Part shown: piece after piece, positions 1 through 10,841 of the stretch
Numbering within the stretch: the first letter of the stretch is position 1
Layout: every line of letters starts with the position of its first letter
From: a virus
Virus record (IMG/VR): IMGVR_UViG_3300032164_000019
Location: 1-53,546 of that record
Reading direction: 5' to 3' (one strand)
DNA length: 53,546 nt
The notes under the pieces: model-generated
What the model was told of the DNA's origin: nothing
Databases searched by the model: none
Seen by the model: only the letters and a program-made list of their open reading frames with translations
Program-made: the position numbers and the translations under genes

Positions 1-1056
<1,056 letters not shown>

Positions 1057-1057
1057 T

Positions 1058-1231
1058 TTATGGATTTTTAAAATCTGGTGCTGGACCTAAACCTACAGCT
1101 TTCCAAAATGGTTCCCAAAATTTATACCAACGTTCCCAAGATTTAACACGTTCGGTTGGAGGTTGATCTTCGATGATTAACCTAATTAATTTACAAACTT
1201 CAGATATAGCTAAGAATGCGGCATCTGTCAT
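1058..1231 (-). CDS. Small Trp-rich protein of unknown function (57 aa)
   Basis: ATG at 1231 follows the stop of the next upstream gene by a few bases, and the TAA is one base before the collagen-like gene's ATG. The protein begins [16 protein letters not shown] and has an aromatic segment ([14 protein letters not shown], residues 31-44) followed by a Pro-rich end. There is no signal peptide or clear membrane span. The tight packing between two structural genes supports a real gene, perhaps a small virion or fibre-assembly protein. I do not recognise a family. Confidence 0.6.
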   Translation of the reverse strand: MTDAAFLAISEVCKLIRLIIEDQPPTERVKSWERWYKFWEPFWKAVGLGPAPDFKNP

Positions 1232-1237
1232 AATTCC

Positions 1238-1549
1238 CTATTCTAGAAATCCCCAAATTTGAGCACTAACACCACTAGTATCACTTTGAACAAAAACGTA
1301 CATTAAAGATCCTAAAACAATACCCAATCGTTGAAGAGTATCTTTAGGTAAAATCGTAACATCATATTCTACCCATTCACTAGAAGCGGGTGTACCGGTT
1401 ATACTAAAAGCTAATCGTACTTTAACATTACCAATAGTCCTATTACAAAAATTTATAGAAAAACTTGCAGTTTTGCCTGTAGGAACTTGGTATAGTTCAA
1501 TACTTGTTCCAGTACTTGTGATATTTGTTGAGTTATAAAAAGCAGCCAT
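1238..1549 (-). CDS. Small beta-rich virion protein (103 aa)
   Basis: The protein begins MAAFYNSTNITSTGTSIELYQ and alternates hydrophobic and polar residues as a beta-sandwich would. It has no signal peptide or membrane span. Its ATG overlaps the stop of the preceding 93-aa gene, and it precedes the collagen-like gene. Proteins of this size and composition often sit next to fibre genes in aquatic T4-like phages as small structural or fibre-adaptor proteins. The assignment rests on composition and context only. Confidence 0.6.
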   Translation of the reverse strand: MAAFYNSTNITSTGTSIELYQVPTGKTASFSINFCNRTIGNVKVRLAFSITGTPASSEWVEYDVTILPKDTLQRLGIVLGSLMYVFVQSDTSGVSAQIWGFLE

Positions 1550-1830
1550 TAGAATATATTCCTTAAACTTGCAAAATAATACGGTTTTAACTGTGATGCT
1601 TGGAGATCATATTGTCTAAAAACTTCCGCAATGAAAGCGGCAGAAGCCACATTAGTAAACTTATTGGTTGTTTCATCCCATACCATTAAATCACCATCAT
1701 TTACCGGATCTTCAAGAGCAAATAAATCACTTGCGATAGATATATTATTGGCTCTATCAGCAATAAGATTTGTTTTTTGACGCCAAACATCAAAAGTATC
1801 TGTAACTAAAACTGGTAATAGTACGGCCAT
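1549..1830 (-). CDS. Small conserved virion-module protein (93 aa)
   Basis: The preferred start is the ATG at 1830 (MAVLLPVLVTDTFDVWRQKTN). A longer frame reaches 1872, but its extra 14 codons would overlap the upstream gene. The sequence DTFDVWRQKTNLIADRANN resembles short segments repeated in fibre-type proteins of aquatic T4-like phages. The remainder (VNDGDLMVWDETTNKFTN) looks like a small beta domain found in fibre proteins. The gene overlaps the downstream 103-aa gene at its stop, so translation is probably coupled. Likely a small tail or fibre component; the family was not confirmed. Confidence 0.6.
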   Translation of the reverse strand: MAVLLPVLVTDTFDVWRQKTNLIADRANNISIASDLFALEDPVNDGDLMVWDETTNKFTNVASAAFIAEVFRQYDLQASQLKPYYFASLRNIF

Positions 1831-1831
1831 A

Positions 1832-2059
1832 TTAATATTTAGCTCCCCCAAATACCATAGTTTTATTTTCAATTAAACCTAATTTAGATTTAATTAATTC
1901 TAATTCTTGTTCCAGAGTATCTACCCTTTGTTTTAAACTTTTTGCCCGCTCACTATGTATTTTAGCTTGTTGAAAAGAACTAGAATCGGTATTAATTATC
2001 CCATGTGAACGCATATCACGGTGTAAATTACTCGATCCTTCAATTGGTATGGTCGTCAT
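1832..2059 (-). CDS. Small coiled-coil protein (75 aa)
   Basis: Residues about 33-62 (QAKIHSERAKSLKQRVDTLE and following) form a clear heptad-like coiled coil with many Leu, Glu and Lys. The N-terminal 30 residues are polar. There is no membrane segment. The gene overlaps the preceding small gene by four bases and ends just before the 93-aa gene, as expected in a virion operon. A trimeric coiled-coil adaptor in the tail-fibre region is plausible, but no family is recognised. Confidence 0.55.
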   Translation of the reverse strand: MTTIPIEGSSNLHRDMRSHGIINTDSSSFQQAKIHSERAKSLKQRVDTLEQELELIKSKLGLIENKTMVFGGAKY

Positions 2060-2295
2060 GTTGGTGTATTCTGCCTATCATATGCGGTTAACTCATCATC
2101 CTTAGTATTATCATTACCCATCCGTTTTACAAGATCTTTTTGTCTTTTATTCTTATCCACCACTATTCGTTTATCTCTTATGATAAACTTAGGAGAATTC
2201 TGCCGGAATGACGATGTATTATCATCGTTCCCATATTCTGCCATGGTGTCCGGAGCCGCCAGTTCTTCTAACACAAATTCTTTAAATCCTATCAT
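2056..2295 (-). CDS. Small charged protein of unknown function (79 aa)
   Basis: The frame opens at 2319, but the ATG at 2295 (MIGFKEFVLEELAAPD) is preferred because it follows the stop of the DUF4815 gene closely. The protein is very polar, with a basic middle (FIIRDKRIVVDKNKRQKDLV) and an acidic, Asn-rich remainder. No signal peptide, membrane span or known motif is visible. Its place in the run of small genes after the giant structural gene suggests a virion assembly role, but this is only context. Confidence 0.5.
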   Translation of the reverse strand: MIGFKEFVLEELAAPDTMAEYGNDDNTSSFRQNSPKFIIRDKRIVVDKNKRQKDLVKRMGNDNTKDDELTAYDRQNTPT

Positions 2296-2296
2296 A

Positions 2297-5200
2297 TTAT
2301 GTCCCCAATGCAATACCAACGAAGTCTGTTAATAAAGGTACTTGAGTAGGATCGGTTGATTTTAACACTATCTTAATGGAGAATGTAGTAAAATCTCCAA
2401 TTTGTTCTGCTGTATAATTATATTCCTTAAAATCATAAGGTGTTTGGGCCGATGCACTTTCACTTGTATCATCCAACGTCATTAAGGTATATCTTAATGT
2501 ATCGAATACCTCACTACTATCCGGTCTTAATACTCTATAATATACGTCAATGTCGGCAACAGACGGTTTCATAGCGGTAACATTAATTCTTAATGTATTT
2601 GCAGGATCTTTTAAAGTCAACCGTCTTGTAATGTATTTTGTTGCTGTATATCCACCGGTTGCGGCGGTTTCGGCTTTATAATGTGTTAATGGACTTAACG
2701 TAACTACTTTAGCACCCGTTTCGGCTAAACTAGTTTGGTTTGGATCAGTATGCTCTATGGCAACTTCTGTTCCAACAGGACCAGTAGCTCCCATAGTTAT
2801 AGAAGAATTCAAAACTTTAAAATAATATGGTCCGGTTGTAGCATTGGCACCTGCTCCAGTTCCAGCAACAGAAATATAGGTATCCGCTTCGAACACAGTT
2901 AAATCTGTACCAGTTTCACCAGCCAGAATCATATTCCAATTATTAGGACCAGTTGGTCCCACAAACGTAACGGCCACATCTACCAATTTATTTTCTAAAA
3001 AGTCATCAAATCCTTCAATATTTCTTGCTTGTGTAGGACTATCCACTCTATTACCAATCACCGTCGCCGCAATTCGTTGAGTATCTATTACAGGCGAAAT
3101 ATTATCCAAAGTTGTGGTTAATAATGCCTTTAAGATAAAAGATTTTTCATCAAAAGCATCTGTTCCAGATAACATATTTTCTTCATTAACAGGACTAGCA
3201 ATCAATCTAGGCTTTAAAAATGGTATATTTTCATTTACAACTATAGCCGAAAAATCATCATCTTTGTCATATATTGTTGCCGAACCATCAACTCCAACAC
3301 TTGATGTTGTTTTTATTCCCCAATCAATTTGTGTATTACTAAAAATCATATCCTGAACTAACAAATATAATAAATCCATTTGATGATTGTAAGACGCTAT
3401 AACACCATTAGGACCAACATCTCCACTAGATGAGGCGGCCGACGCGGTACTAACATCTATAATATATGAATCTAATTCCGCACTTTGGATCACATATTCA
3501 CCGTAAGCATATCCATCACTTAATATCACACCATCGGTAATTTTATTAGCATTAATTCCATTATATGTATTTCCAGAACCGCCATTAGCTATACATTCGG
3601 CTTCAGATAATCCGATTTTTACATAAGAACCAGTAGGCATCCCATGATCCGGATGTTTAACTCTAATCAACTTAGTACCTTTACTTGTAGTGAATGGCAA
3701 AGATCTTAATGTTTCTGTACCTAATACCGGATTAGTAAAATAAACGGTTGCACCAGTAGGATTTGTATCAAATACACATCTGTATATGGTAAATTTAATA
3801 TCTTCAAATTGTTCTGCTGTCCACGTACTAGCATTTTGTGATTTGAACATTGACCCGGCATATGGTTGTTGACTAATAATCCTATCGCTATTAATCATCT
3901 TTTCACCAAGACGACTAACAAATATTTCGTACATATTTGAATTGGATAAAACTACAAAAGCGTATTCGGCATTATTTTGTAAATATACCGGACTCGAAAA
4001 TTCAAATGTTGTAGCTGATGCCGCATCATCCGAAATATTAACAGCATCCGGTGTTAATGTTACTTCAGAGAAAGGAACAATCTTTTGTGAAGGGTATCCA
4101 TTTATTACTTCCCGTATTTGTACTGTGACGGGTATTGTTGGATCTTTTGTGTTGAAATAAAGATACATCTTACTTAAGAATACACCACCTGGTTTATCGG
4201 CAATTAAAAATGTTTGAGCAAGAGGATCTACCCACCGTATGATATCTACTGATTCAGAAATAGTTTCTAAATTTACGAATGACGTTCTTTCGTTTTGGCT
4301 AGTAATGATCCTAGAATCGGAAACAGAAACTCTTTCAAAACTAGGTTCTATTACTGAGGTGATAGTATTTTGTTTGCTCTCTAATACCCCAGATGCCACA
4401 TACATGGTATCAGCAAAACTTGTGGCATTCGGACTATTAAATTCATCGTCCGTTAATCTAAACAATTTGCGCCCAGTTTTAAATGCTATAGAACCGGATG
4501 ATTGAGGAATTAAAAACCAACCAGATAAACTACCAATACCGTCAGTTATTAATACTCGATTAGCCGATTGTAAATCTACTTCTGGGCCGGGTAATGCTGA
4601 ATTATTCGGAACCACAACATCAACCGGTTTACAATGATCTTTTACCGAAATTCCATCAAAATATGGATAAAATTTCGTATTAGGTTTTAATCTTTTTGCT
4701 TTAAATTTTATATAACGGCTACGGATATAAGGAACTATGCTCAAATTTACAATACGATTATCTACCACAGTTCTAACGACCTGAGGAACTGCGGTTGTTC
4801 TGATACCCAGTCTAGATTGTCTGGTAGATGTTGTAGCTACCGTCCTAGTAGCTTCCGTTACTGTGGTTCTAGTAGTATTTGTAATTTCGTCCAAACCTCT
4901 AACGGAAACCGTAACACTTCTAGGATCACTTCTACTTACTGTGGAACTTTCGGATACTCCACTCCAATCCGTTCGCCATTCATCCCATATAGTTCCGATA
5001 ACTCTATTTGCGCGATCTAAAAATACCACATTATCATAAGCTGAAGAATCGTTAATTAAAATATCAGGACGAACTTCGGTATCTTTCCATGTATCTGTAG
5101 CAGGATCTAATGTTACCGAACCCACCCAAGAATAAATAGCATATGGATTAACATTTTCTATACGTGAAGCGTATGGTTGTACTATAAATTCACCTTCAGT

Positions 5201-8200
5201 GTATTTACAAGTCAATAAAGTATTTTCAGGTTTAATGGTTTTATATTCGAAATTTGCACTGTTTAAAGTGTTAAATTCTAAACTTACCGAATCCGAAAAA
5301 TATGTTGGTCTAGCATATCCTTGAGCCGCATCGATAGCAACTTTATAATCGGAATTAAAAACATCTCCAATATTATGTCCGGTAAATGGATCTACAACAA
5401 ATCCATTTTTAAATCTATCTAACCCAGTTGAAGAATCTATAATTTTTAAATCCTTTGTTTCTTTTTCTAATAGATTTAAATTGGTATAATACTCAACATT
5501 TTCAATCCGTTTCTCTAATTTACCAATATCTCTCATTGTATAACGTTTATTTTCAACAAACTTAACCTTTAAATCTTTATCAGAAAATGTATAAGGATTT
5601 AATGTGATTACGTATAATAACATTCCATCTTTTGGATCTGCCGGTGCAGATGGTGAATTAGAACTCGTACCTTTAATTACTTTAAAATAGCCCTTGTAAT
5701 CAAGATAAATTTTATCTATTCTTGATAGGTAATAACTAAAATCGAACATTATATCCGCATTAGCTTTTAATGGATCACCAGATGAAGAATATGAAGTTCC
5801 GGCATCAACCATTCTAGGACGAAAATCAAAACAATCTCTTAGGTTATAAACTTGATTATTTGCTAAGGATGTATAATTTGGAATATTAGCATACCAAGTT
5901 GTAGTACTACCATTAAAATTAGTATATGAATTTACGGAGAAATAATCACCATTTGAGCTATGTGTAAAATATTCAAAAGTAATAGTAAATCCTGTCGCAT
6001 CTGTAGAATTAGGTTCGTCATCTTTTAAGGAAATACTTCCCAATCCATAATGAGTATCTCTTTGTCCATCATCTAATTTATAACGAGAGGTGATGTTGGC
6101 TACGTTAGACGTTTCAATAACACTTACCAATCTATAAATATCAGCTTTACCTAAGGAAACATATGTTGGATTCGGATCACCGCTATTTGTAACAACAACG
6201 CTCCCAGTTACTAATGTTTTTGATTTTTCTTCGGCTATCTGTTTTTGAACGGTAGCCGATAAACGTACTGCTCCAGCTTGTGTTGGAGTAAATGAAAATG
6301 TGGCATTTGCATTTGTAAATGCTGGAGAACATGAAGCTAAATCTTCAATAACATTAGATCCTGTTCCACCCGCAAAATTAGTTGCCATATAATCCGCATT
6401 ATTAAACGATGTAAAAACTTCATCCGCGTTCGCATTAAAAGCAATAGGACCAGTACCACCAGCGGTTGTTGTAAAATAACGTCTTATCGGATATGTTGTA
6501 GCCACCTCATCAGCAGATGTTCTAATACTTTTTACTATACTCTGAGGTAAAGGATAAATTAAAATATTACTCGCCGTTTCAAATAATTTTGTACGCTTAA
6601 CTATAATACCGGTATTAACTGTAGATACATTTACAGGTATATTTACAGGATTATTTACTTTTCCGGTAATTGGACGAGTTAACATCTTACTTGAACCGGA
6701 ACTCCAACTAACTACTTTTTCTTGACTTGTAGCATCAGTTAAAGTACCTTCTACTGCAAATGTACCAATTGGATTTCTTATTTGTAATTCGGATAAAATA
6801 TTTCCGGTACATCCTGGAGTTCCCGCAAAATAATATGAATGAGCATTATCTATAGTTTTTCCGGAATTAAACTGAACATCAAAAACATACATCTTATATA
6901 TTGGATATGTGGGTGTTGTTGCGCCATTTGTTATTGTTCCAGTATAATATTCCGTTTCTCTAAGTCTAGCCGAACCTATTAATGAACCCGCGCTATTACC
7001 ATTTGAAGTTATCGCACCATCATATAATAAAAGTTTTGGTAAATCATCAAATGGAGGAAGAGTAAATACTCTATCTACCAAAATATAATTACCCATCGAA
7101 CCTCTAGTAATGGCGTTTACTTCTTGGTGTGAATCTCTTGCTTTATCCACCGCAACATATTTTGTTACCAATGTCTCAATTTCATAGCCTTTTACGTAAG
7201 CTTTACTCGGCATTAAACCAAATGCAATTTTTGACTCATCTCCACCTTCTGCTTCAGTATAAACCCCATTATTAGATCCCGAATTAAAATGTTCTCTAAC
7301 ATTTAACCCAAATGGTCTAATGCTATAATCACCAGATTCATCGCTCGTCCGTCTAGCTAATGTATCTTCAATTATTGAATAATCGGTTTTATCTACAAAT
7401 AATTCTTTAATTCCGTCACGTAACCTCAATAATTCAACAAAAGTTGAATCATCTTCCGAATCAACATCCCGCATAGCTAATACTAATTCTATTTTATACC
7501 GATGAGCGCCAGGTGCAGCATAATTTGGTGATCCTGCGGCGTTATCATTTAATGTAGCATCATCTTCTGGTGTTACAAGGGTCTCAACAATTTCTAATCC
7601 AACTTTAACTGTAGGTGTATTATTATACTTTTCTAAAACTATAGATTGGCTATCTACACGAACCAAATAACCATTAATGTAATATACTCCCTGTTGGATA
7701 TTTGCGGCTGAAGCTTTTCCAGTAGCATCAGTCGCTACGGTTGTTGCTACGGTTATTCCATCTAAAATAATCCCCTCACCATTAGAAAAAGTTTTTGTAG
7801 TGTAATTTGTACCAGAACTCAAATACTTTACATATAATGTGGTAGGATCTGTTCCTATGGTCTCTATGACACGTAAAACTTGAGCTTCAACACCGCTTGT
7901 TGCTCCTATTATAATAATTTTTTCGCCAAGATTAATAATTGATTCTGGATTTAAAGCTTCTAAATATCCGTCACTTATACTACCGTATAACTTAACATAT
8001 TCATAACCAGGATCAAAAGTAATTTGTCCAGGAATAACCATAGCACCATTTTTGAATAAATGGTCGCTAACTCTCGATACTTGATTCTGTAATATTGCCG
8101 AAAGATTATTCAACTCTCTGGCTTGAACGGCAACACCCGGACGAAATAAAGGTTTATAAAATTTATTTACTTCGGAGAAATCATCAAAATACGGACTTAC

Positions 8201-8218
8201 ATTAAAATTAATTGGCAT
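2297..8218 (-). CDS. Giant DUF4815-type virion structural protein (1973 aa)
   Basis: This is the largest gene in the window. The N-terminus (MPINFNVSPYFDDFSEVNKF, then FRPGVAVQARELNNL and a QNQVSRVSDHLFKNGAMVIPG segment) matches the start of DUF4815 proteins found beside gp8 in T4-like marine phages, from memory of that family. The rest is beta-rich and Ser/Thr/Asn-rich, as expected of an extended baseplate-fibre protein. It lies downstream of the wedge genes, separated from gp8 by a GIY-YIG endonuclease gene. A TATAAATA late-promoter box lies 21 bases before its ATG. Probably a baseplate-attached or tail-fibre protein; exact position in the virion is unknown. Confidence 0.85.
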   Translation of the reverse strand: MPINFNVSPYFDDFSEVNKFYKPLFRPGVAVQARELNNLSAILQNQVSRVSDHLFKNGAMVIPGQITFDPGYEYVKLYGSISDGYLEALNPESIINLGEKIIIIGATSGVEAQVLRVIETIGTDPTTLYVKYLSSGTNYTTKTFSNGEGIILDGITVATTVATDATGKASAANIQQGVYYINGYLVRVDSQSIVLEKYNNTPTVKVGLEIVETLVTPEDDATLNDNAAGSPNYAAPGAHRYKIELVLAMRDVDSEDDSTFVELLRLRDGIKELFVDKTDYSIIEDTLARRTSDESGDYSIRPFGLNVREHFNSGSNNGVYTEAEGGDESKIAFGLMPSKAYVKGYEIETLVTKYVAVDKARDSHQEVNAITRGSMGNYILVDRVFTLPPFDDLPKLLLYDGAITSNGNSAGSLIGSARLRETEYYTGTITNGATTPTYPIYKMYVFDVQFNSGKTIDNAHSYYFAGTPGCTGNILSELQIRNPIGTFAVEGTLTDATSQEKVVSWSSGSSKMLTRPITGKVNNPVNIPVNVSTVNTGIIVKRTKLFETASNILIYPLPQSIVKSIRTSADEVATTYPIRRYFTTTAGGTGPIAFNANADEVFTSFNNADYMATNFAGGTGSNVIEDLASCSPAFTNANATFSFTPTQAGAVRLSATVQKQIAEEKSKTLVTGSVVVTNSGDPNPTYVSLGKADIYRLVSVIETSNVANITSRYKLDDGQRDTHYGLGSISLKDDEPNSTDATGFTITFEYFTHSSNGDYFSVNSYTNFNGSTTTWYANIPNYTSLANNQVYNLRDCFDFRPRMVDAGTSYSSSGDPLKANADIMFDFSYYLSRIDKIYLDYKGYFKVIKGTSSNSPSAPADPKDGMLLYVITLNPYTFSDKDLKVKFVENKRYTMRDIGKLEKRIENVEYYTNLNLLEKETKDLKIIDSSTGLDRFKNGFVVDPFTGHNIGDVFNSDYKVAIDAAQGYARPTYFSDSVSLEFNTLNSANFEYKTIKPENTLLTCKYTEGEFIVQPYASRIENVNPYAIYSWVGSVTLDPATDTWKDTEVRPDILINDSSAYDNVVFLDRANRVIGTIWDEWRTDWSGVSESSTVSRSDPRSVTVSVRGLDEITNTTRTTVTEATRTVATTSTRQSRLGIRTTAVPQVVRTVVDNRIVNLSIVPYIRSRYIKFKAKRLKPNTKFYPYFDGISVKDHCKPVDVVVPNNSALPGPEVDLQSANRVLITDGIGSLSGWFLIPQSSGSIAFKTGRKLFRLTDDEFNSPNATSFADTMYVASGVLESKQNTITSVIEPSFERVSVSDSRIITSQNERTSFVNLETISESVDIIRWVDPLAQTFLIADKPGGVFLSKMYLYFNTKDPTIPVTVQIREVINGYPSQKIVPFSEVTLTPDAVNISDDAASATTFEFSSPVYLQNNAEYAFVVLSNSNMYEIFVSRLGEKMINSDRIISQQPYAGSMFKSQNASTWTAEQFEDIKFTIYRCVFDTNPTGATVYFTNPVLGTETLRSLPFTTSKGTKLIRVKHPDHGMPTGSYVKIGLSEAECIANGGSGNTYNGINANKITDGVILSDGYAYGEYVIQSAELDSYIIDVSTASAASSSGDVGPNGVIASYNHQMDLLYLLVQDMIFSNTQIDWGIKTTSSVGVDGSATIYDKDDDFSAIVVNENIPFLKPRLIASPVNEENMLSGTDAFDEKSFILKALLTTTLDNISPVIDTQRIAATVIGNRVDSPTQARNIEGFDDFLENKLVDVAVTFVGPTGPNNWNMILAGETGTDLTVFEADTYISVAGTGAGANATTGPYYFKVLNSSITMGATGPVGTEVAIEHTDPNQTSLAETGAKVVTLSPLTHYKAETAATGGYTATKYITRRLTLKDPANTLRINVTAMKPSVADIDVYYRVLRPDSSEVFDTLRYTLMTLDDTSESASAQTPYDFKEYNYTAEQIGDFTTFSIKIVLKSTDPTQVPLLTDFVGIALGT

Positions 8219-8239
8219 TATTTGTATACCTACAGATGA

Positions 8240-8247
8240 TATTTATA
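8240..8247 (-). promoter_or_regulatory. T4-type late promoter box (TATAAATA)
   Basis: An exact TATAAATA lies in the short gap between the GIY-YIG gene and the 1973-aa structural gene, 21 bases before the latter's ATG. T4 late promoters consist of this box alone. The spacing leaves room for a short leader, so it is the best-placed late box in the window. Confidence 0.6.
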
Positions 8248-8264
8248 AAGGATAATATTAAAAT

Positions 8265-9068
8265 TCAACAACCAACCGCAACACATGTATTCCCATTTAA
8301 AATACTGCAAATAAAGCCTTTATGATGCGGTAGTCTTCCTTTAGCTACCGACGACATATTACCATTACTGAGAACATGAATACGACAAAACTTAGCCATG
8401 TTGGTAATATTTTCAGTATGGCCGTCTGGGAATGTTACCGAATAATTTTTTGTCCAGGATATTTTACCAATTCTATCCTCTGACATTCTTCGTTTTGTTT
8501 CTTCTTTCATTGGTTTACCTTTTAAAGCATTGATAAACCCATTAGCATATCGGTTAATAACCATATTTTGTAATTTTTTCTTGGTATCTTCGGAATGGAT
8601 TTTTCCTACTCTATATGTGTTACCTTTGTTGGCTACCGATATCTTCGTTTTCGTTTCATTCGTATGATGGCGACCAAACATGGGATTCAATTCACCAGAC
8701 CTTAGTTTACCTCGCCACCGATTATTTTGAGACATTTTCTGCCTCGTTTCGTGGGAACATTTCCACCCGCCCTTTGATCCTCCTGGTTTTGTATTGTAGC
8801 CGTTTTCTTGTGTGTTATATTCTTTGATAAATTGTGGTTCCAAAACATTTAACGCATAATTACCATCATAGGAAGTTGCTATCGCAACACACTTAAACCG
8901 TTCTACTCCATATTTACGAATAGCCGCATGTAGGCGATAATGAGAATTTCGTTTAGTTGCCGCGTATACATGCGTTGCCCAGCGATGCTCAAGAGTTTTT
9001 GAAGTAAAACCAATATAGTTTTTACCATTAACCAAATTAGTAATCTTGTAAATTATGAATTCGGCCAT
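8265..9068 (-). CDS. Free-standing GIY-YIG homing endonuclease (267 aa)
   Basis: The N-terminus carries a GIY-YIG core (FIIYKITNLVNGKNYIGFTS, residues 4-23), followed by conserved downstream residues including RHW-like TLEHRWATHVYAA and an N-proximal Glu region (NVLEPQFIKEYNT). Repeated short segments of the type H-E/S-x-T-K/R-x-K-M/I, NPMFG and HSEDTKKKL (about residues 105-195) are NUMOD3-like DNA-binding motifs. The family makes double-strand breaks that copy the gene into allelic sites. It sits between gp8 and the DUF4815 gene without interrupting either frame, so it is free-standing rather than intronic. Confidence 0.9.
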   Translation of the reverse strand: MAEFIIYKITNLVNGKNYIGFTSKTLEHRWATHVYAATKRNSHYRLHAAIRKYGVERFKCVAIATSYDGNYALNVLEPQFIKEYNTQENGYNTKPGGSKGGWKCSHETRQKMSQNNRWRGKLRSGELNPMFGRHHTNETKTKISVANKGNTYRVGKIHSEDTKKKLQNMVINRYANGFINALKGKPMKEETKRRMSEDRIGKISWTKNYSVTFPDGHTENITNMAKFCRIHVLSNGNMSSVAKGRLPHHKGFICSILNGNTCVAVGC

Positions 9069-9080
9069 ATAATTAAATAC

Positions 9081-10832
9081 TCACATTTCTATTATACATT
9101 TTATGTCCTCTAGTTGATCCGACGCTCTGGTTATTGCACGTCTATTCTCAACATATAGGATATAACCACTATTTGGTTGTAAATCTGGAAAAACTATATT
9201 TCCTACAGAATATACGCTAGTATTATCCGGAATTATATCCCAATCAGGATGCACAATAGCTACTTTATCACCAGAAACTACCGAATTTGATACTATCCTT
9301 CGTTGTTGACCTTCTCCCGTTCCATCAACAATACGAATAGAATAACCAGCATATTCATTTACTCCAGCGGGATCCGAAAGACTTAAGATGATTTGATCGG
9401 AATTTCCACCTAAAGCCGTTCCATTAAAAATCTCAACTTTTCCCGTTTTTGAATCGCTTTCATTTTCAATAATTTCATCTGGCATAAATGTGCCGATAAC
9501 ATTAACTAATCGTAAAATATTAGTATCATTATCAAAATCTAAAACATCACCAATAGCCGAACTAGATGCTCCTATAATTACTTCATCCGTCTCGAAAGGA
9601 TCCCCACTATGTTCCGTTAAACATAAAGAATGGGTTTGTATATGTGTGGTGGCTGAAGCTATAACACTCGATCCATATAATTTAGGATTTAAAACAATTC
9701 CTATTTTTCTAAAATCATTCGTAACGTTAAATCCTCCTTCATTATAAGCAAATTGAACATCCATCAATACAAAATATCCACCTAATTCAGACACAGCATC
9801 GGAACCATGTCCATTTGGAGGAGGTATAACCGCTCTTAATTCCGATCCACCAGAAATAACACAAGTAGCTGTAGCGGTTCCGAAATCAAAAGATACTGTT
9901 GGTATATCAACATATTCACTTCCACCATCAGTTACAGTAACTAAAGTAACTACACCATTTAAAATAGTAGCGGTGGCTTTCGCGCCGGAGCCAGATCCAC
10001 CAGAAAAAATAACACCAGGAGCACTATTATATCCCGAACCACCATTTGTAATAATAACCGATGTAACTTCACCTTCCTGTGCCGTTACTACTGCATTAGT
10101 ATATGAAGCCCCTCTATCCGTAATCTGTAATGAAGTTATTACACCGTTTTTAATAGTTGCTTCTACTGTAGCATTTGAACCATTACCTGTAATTGTTATA
10201 TCTGGTGGAGTATTATATCCGTATCCACCATTTTCAATTAGAATGACATCTATAGAACCATCAACAGCAGATTGTTGAACATCAAATTGTTTGCTACCAT
10301 CCGAAACAATTAACGCTTTTACAGGAATCCAAAAATCGGTTAAAAATTTTTGTGCATCAGCAGAACCTACGGTAAACATAAATTTCCATTGATATTTGTC
10401 TACTGTAGTAATAATATTTGTTGAGGTTCCGGTCGGTTGCACAAATGATGGACCCCCATAGTTATTAGACAAACATTTATAAACACCCAAATCACTTGTG
10501 AAAACGTAAAATGGTTTTAATCCTAAAGTTGGATCAAATAAATCTATAGAATCATCATATGGTTGATAAACAACTCCCATTTTCCAATCATATCTAGGTA
10601 TTACCAAACTGCAATTCGATATGCTTAATCTTTTTAGGTGAAAAATTTCCGACCAATCATTAATGTGACTTAATACTGTATCTTTTGGAAAATCGGGAGC
10701 ATCTTCGTCATCCCAAGGTGAAGTTTTTCCAATGAAAAAATACACATTGTTATCGGTTAAGTTATCACCAATACCGGCTATAAATTTTTGAGCCGCGTAA
10801 ATTCGAAATTTGTTGGTTACTATAGCAGCCAT
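9081..10832 (-). CDS. 8: Baseplate wedge protein gp8-like (583 aa)
   Basis: The start MAAIVTNKFRIYAAQKFIAG, a YFFIGKTSPWDDE segment and the YKCLSNN...YQWKFMF stretch match gp8-type wedge proteins of T4-like marine phages. T4 gp8 is 334 aa; this one is longer because residues about 195-330 contain several Gly-rich repeats of the form GGxGY-x-PP-x-I-x-GxG. gp8 joins gp7 and gp10 in the wedge. The order gp25-gp6-gp7-gp8 on the same strand supports the call. A CATAAATA box lies six bases before the ATG. Confidence 0.85.
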   Translation of the reverse strand: MAAIVTNKFRIYAAQKFIAGIGDNLTDNNVYFFIGKTSPWDDEDAPDFPKDTVLSHINDWSEIFHLKRLSISNCSLVIPRYDWKMGVVYQPYDDSIDLFDPTLGLKPFYVFTSDLGVYKCLSNNYGGPSFVQPTGTSTNIITTVDKYQWKFMFTVGSADAQKFLTDFWIPVKALIVSDGSKQFDVQQSAVDGSIDVILIENGGYGYNTPPDITITGNGSNATVEATIKNGVITSLQITDRGASYTNAVVTAQEGEVTSVIITNGGSGYNSAPGVIFSGGSGSGAKATATILNGVVTLVTVTDGGSEYVDIPTVSFDFGTATATCVISGGSELRAVIPPPNGHGSDAVSELGGYFVLMDVQFAYNEGGFNVTNDFRKIGIVLNPKLYGSSVIASATTHIQTHSLCLTEHSGDPFETDEVIIGASSSAIGDVLDFDNDTNILRLVNVIGTFMPDEIIENESDSKTGKVEIFNGTALGGNSDQIILSLSDPAGVNEYAGYSIRIVDGTGEGQQRRIVSNSVVSGDKVAIVHPDWDIIPDNTSVYSVGNIVFPDLQPNSGYILYVENRRAITRASDQLEDIKCIIEM

Positions 10833-10841
10833 ATAATGTAT

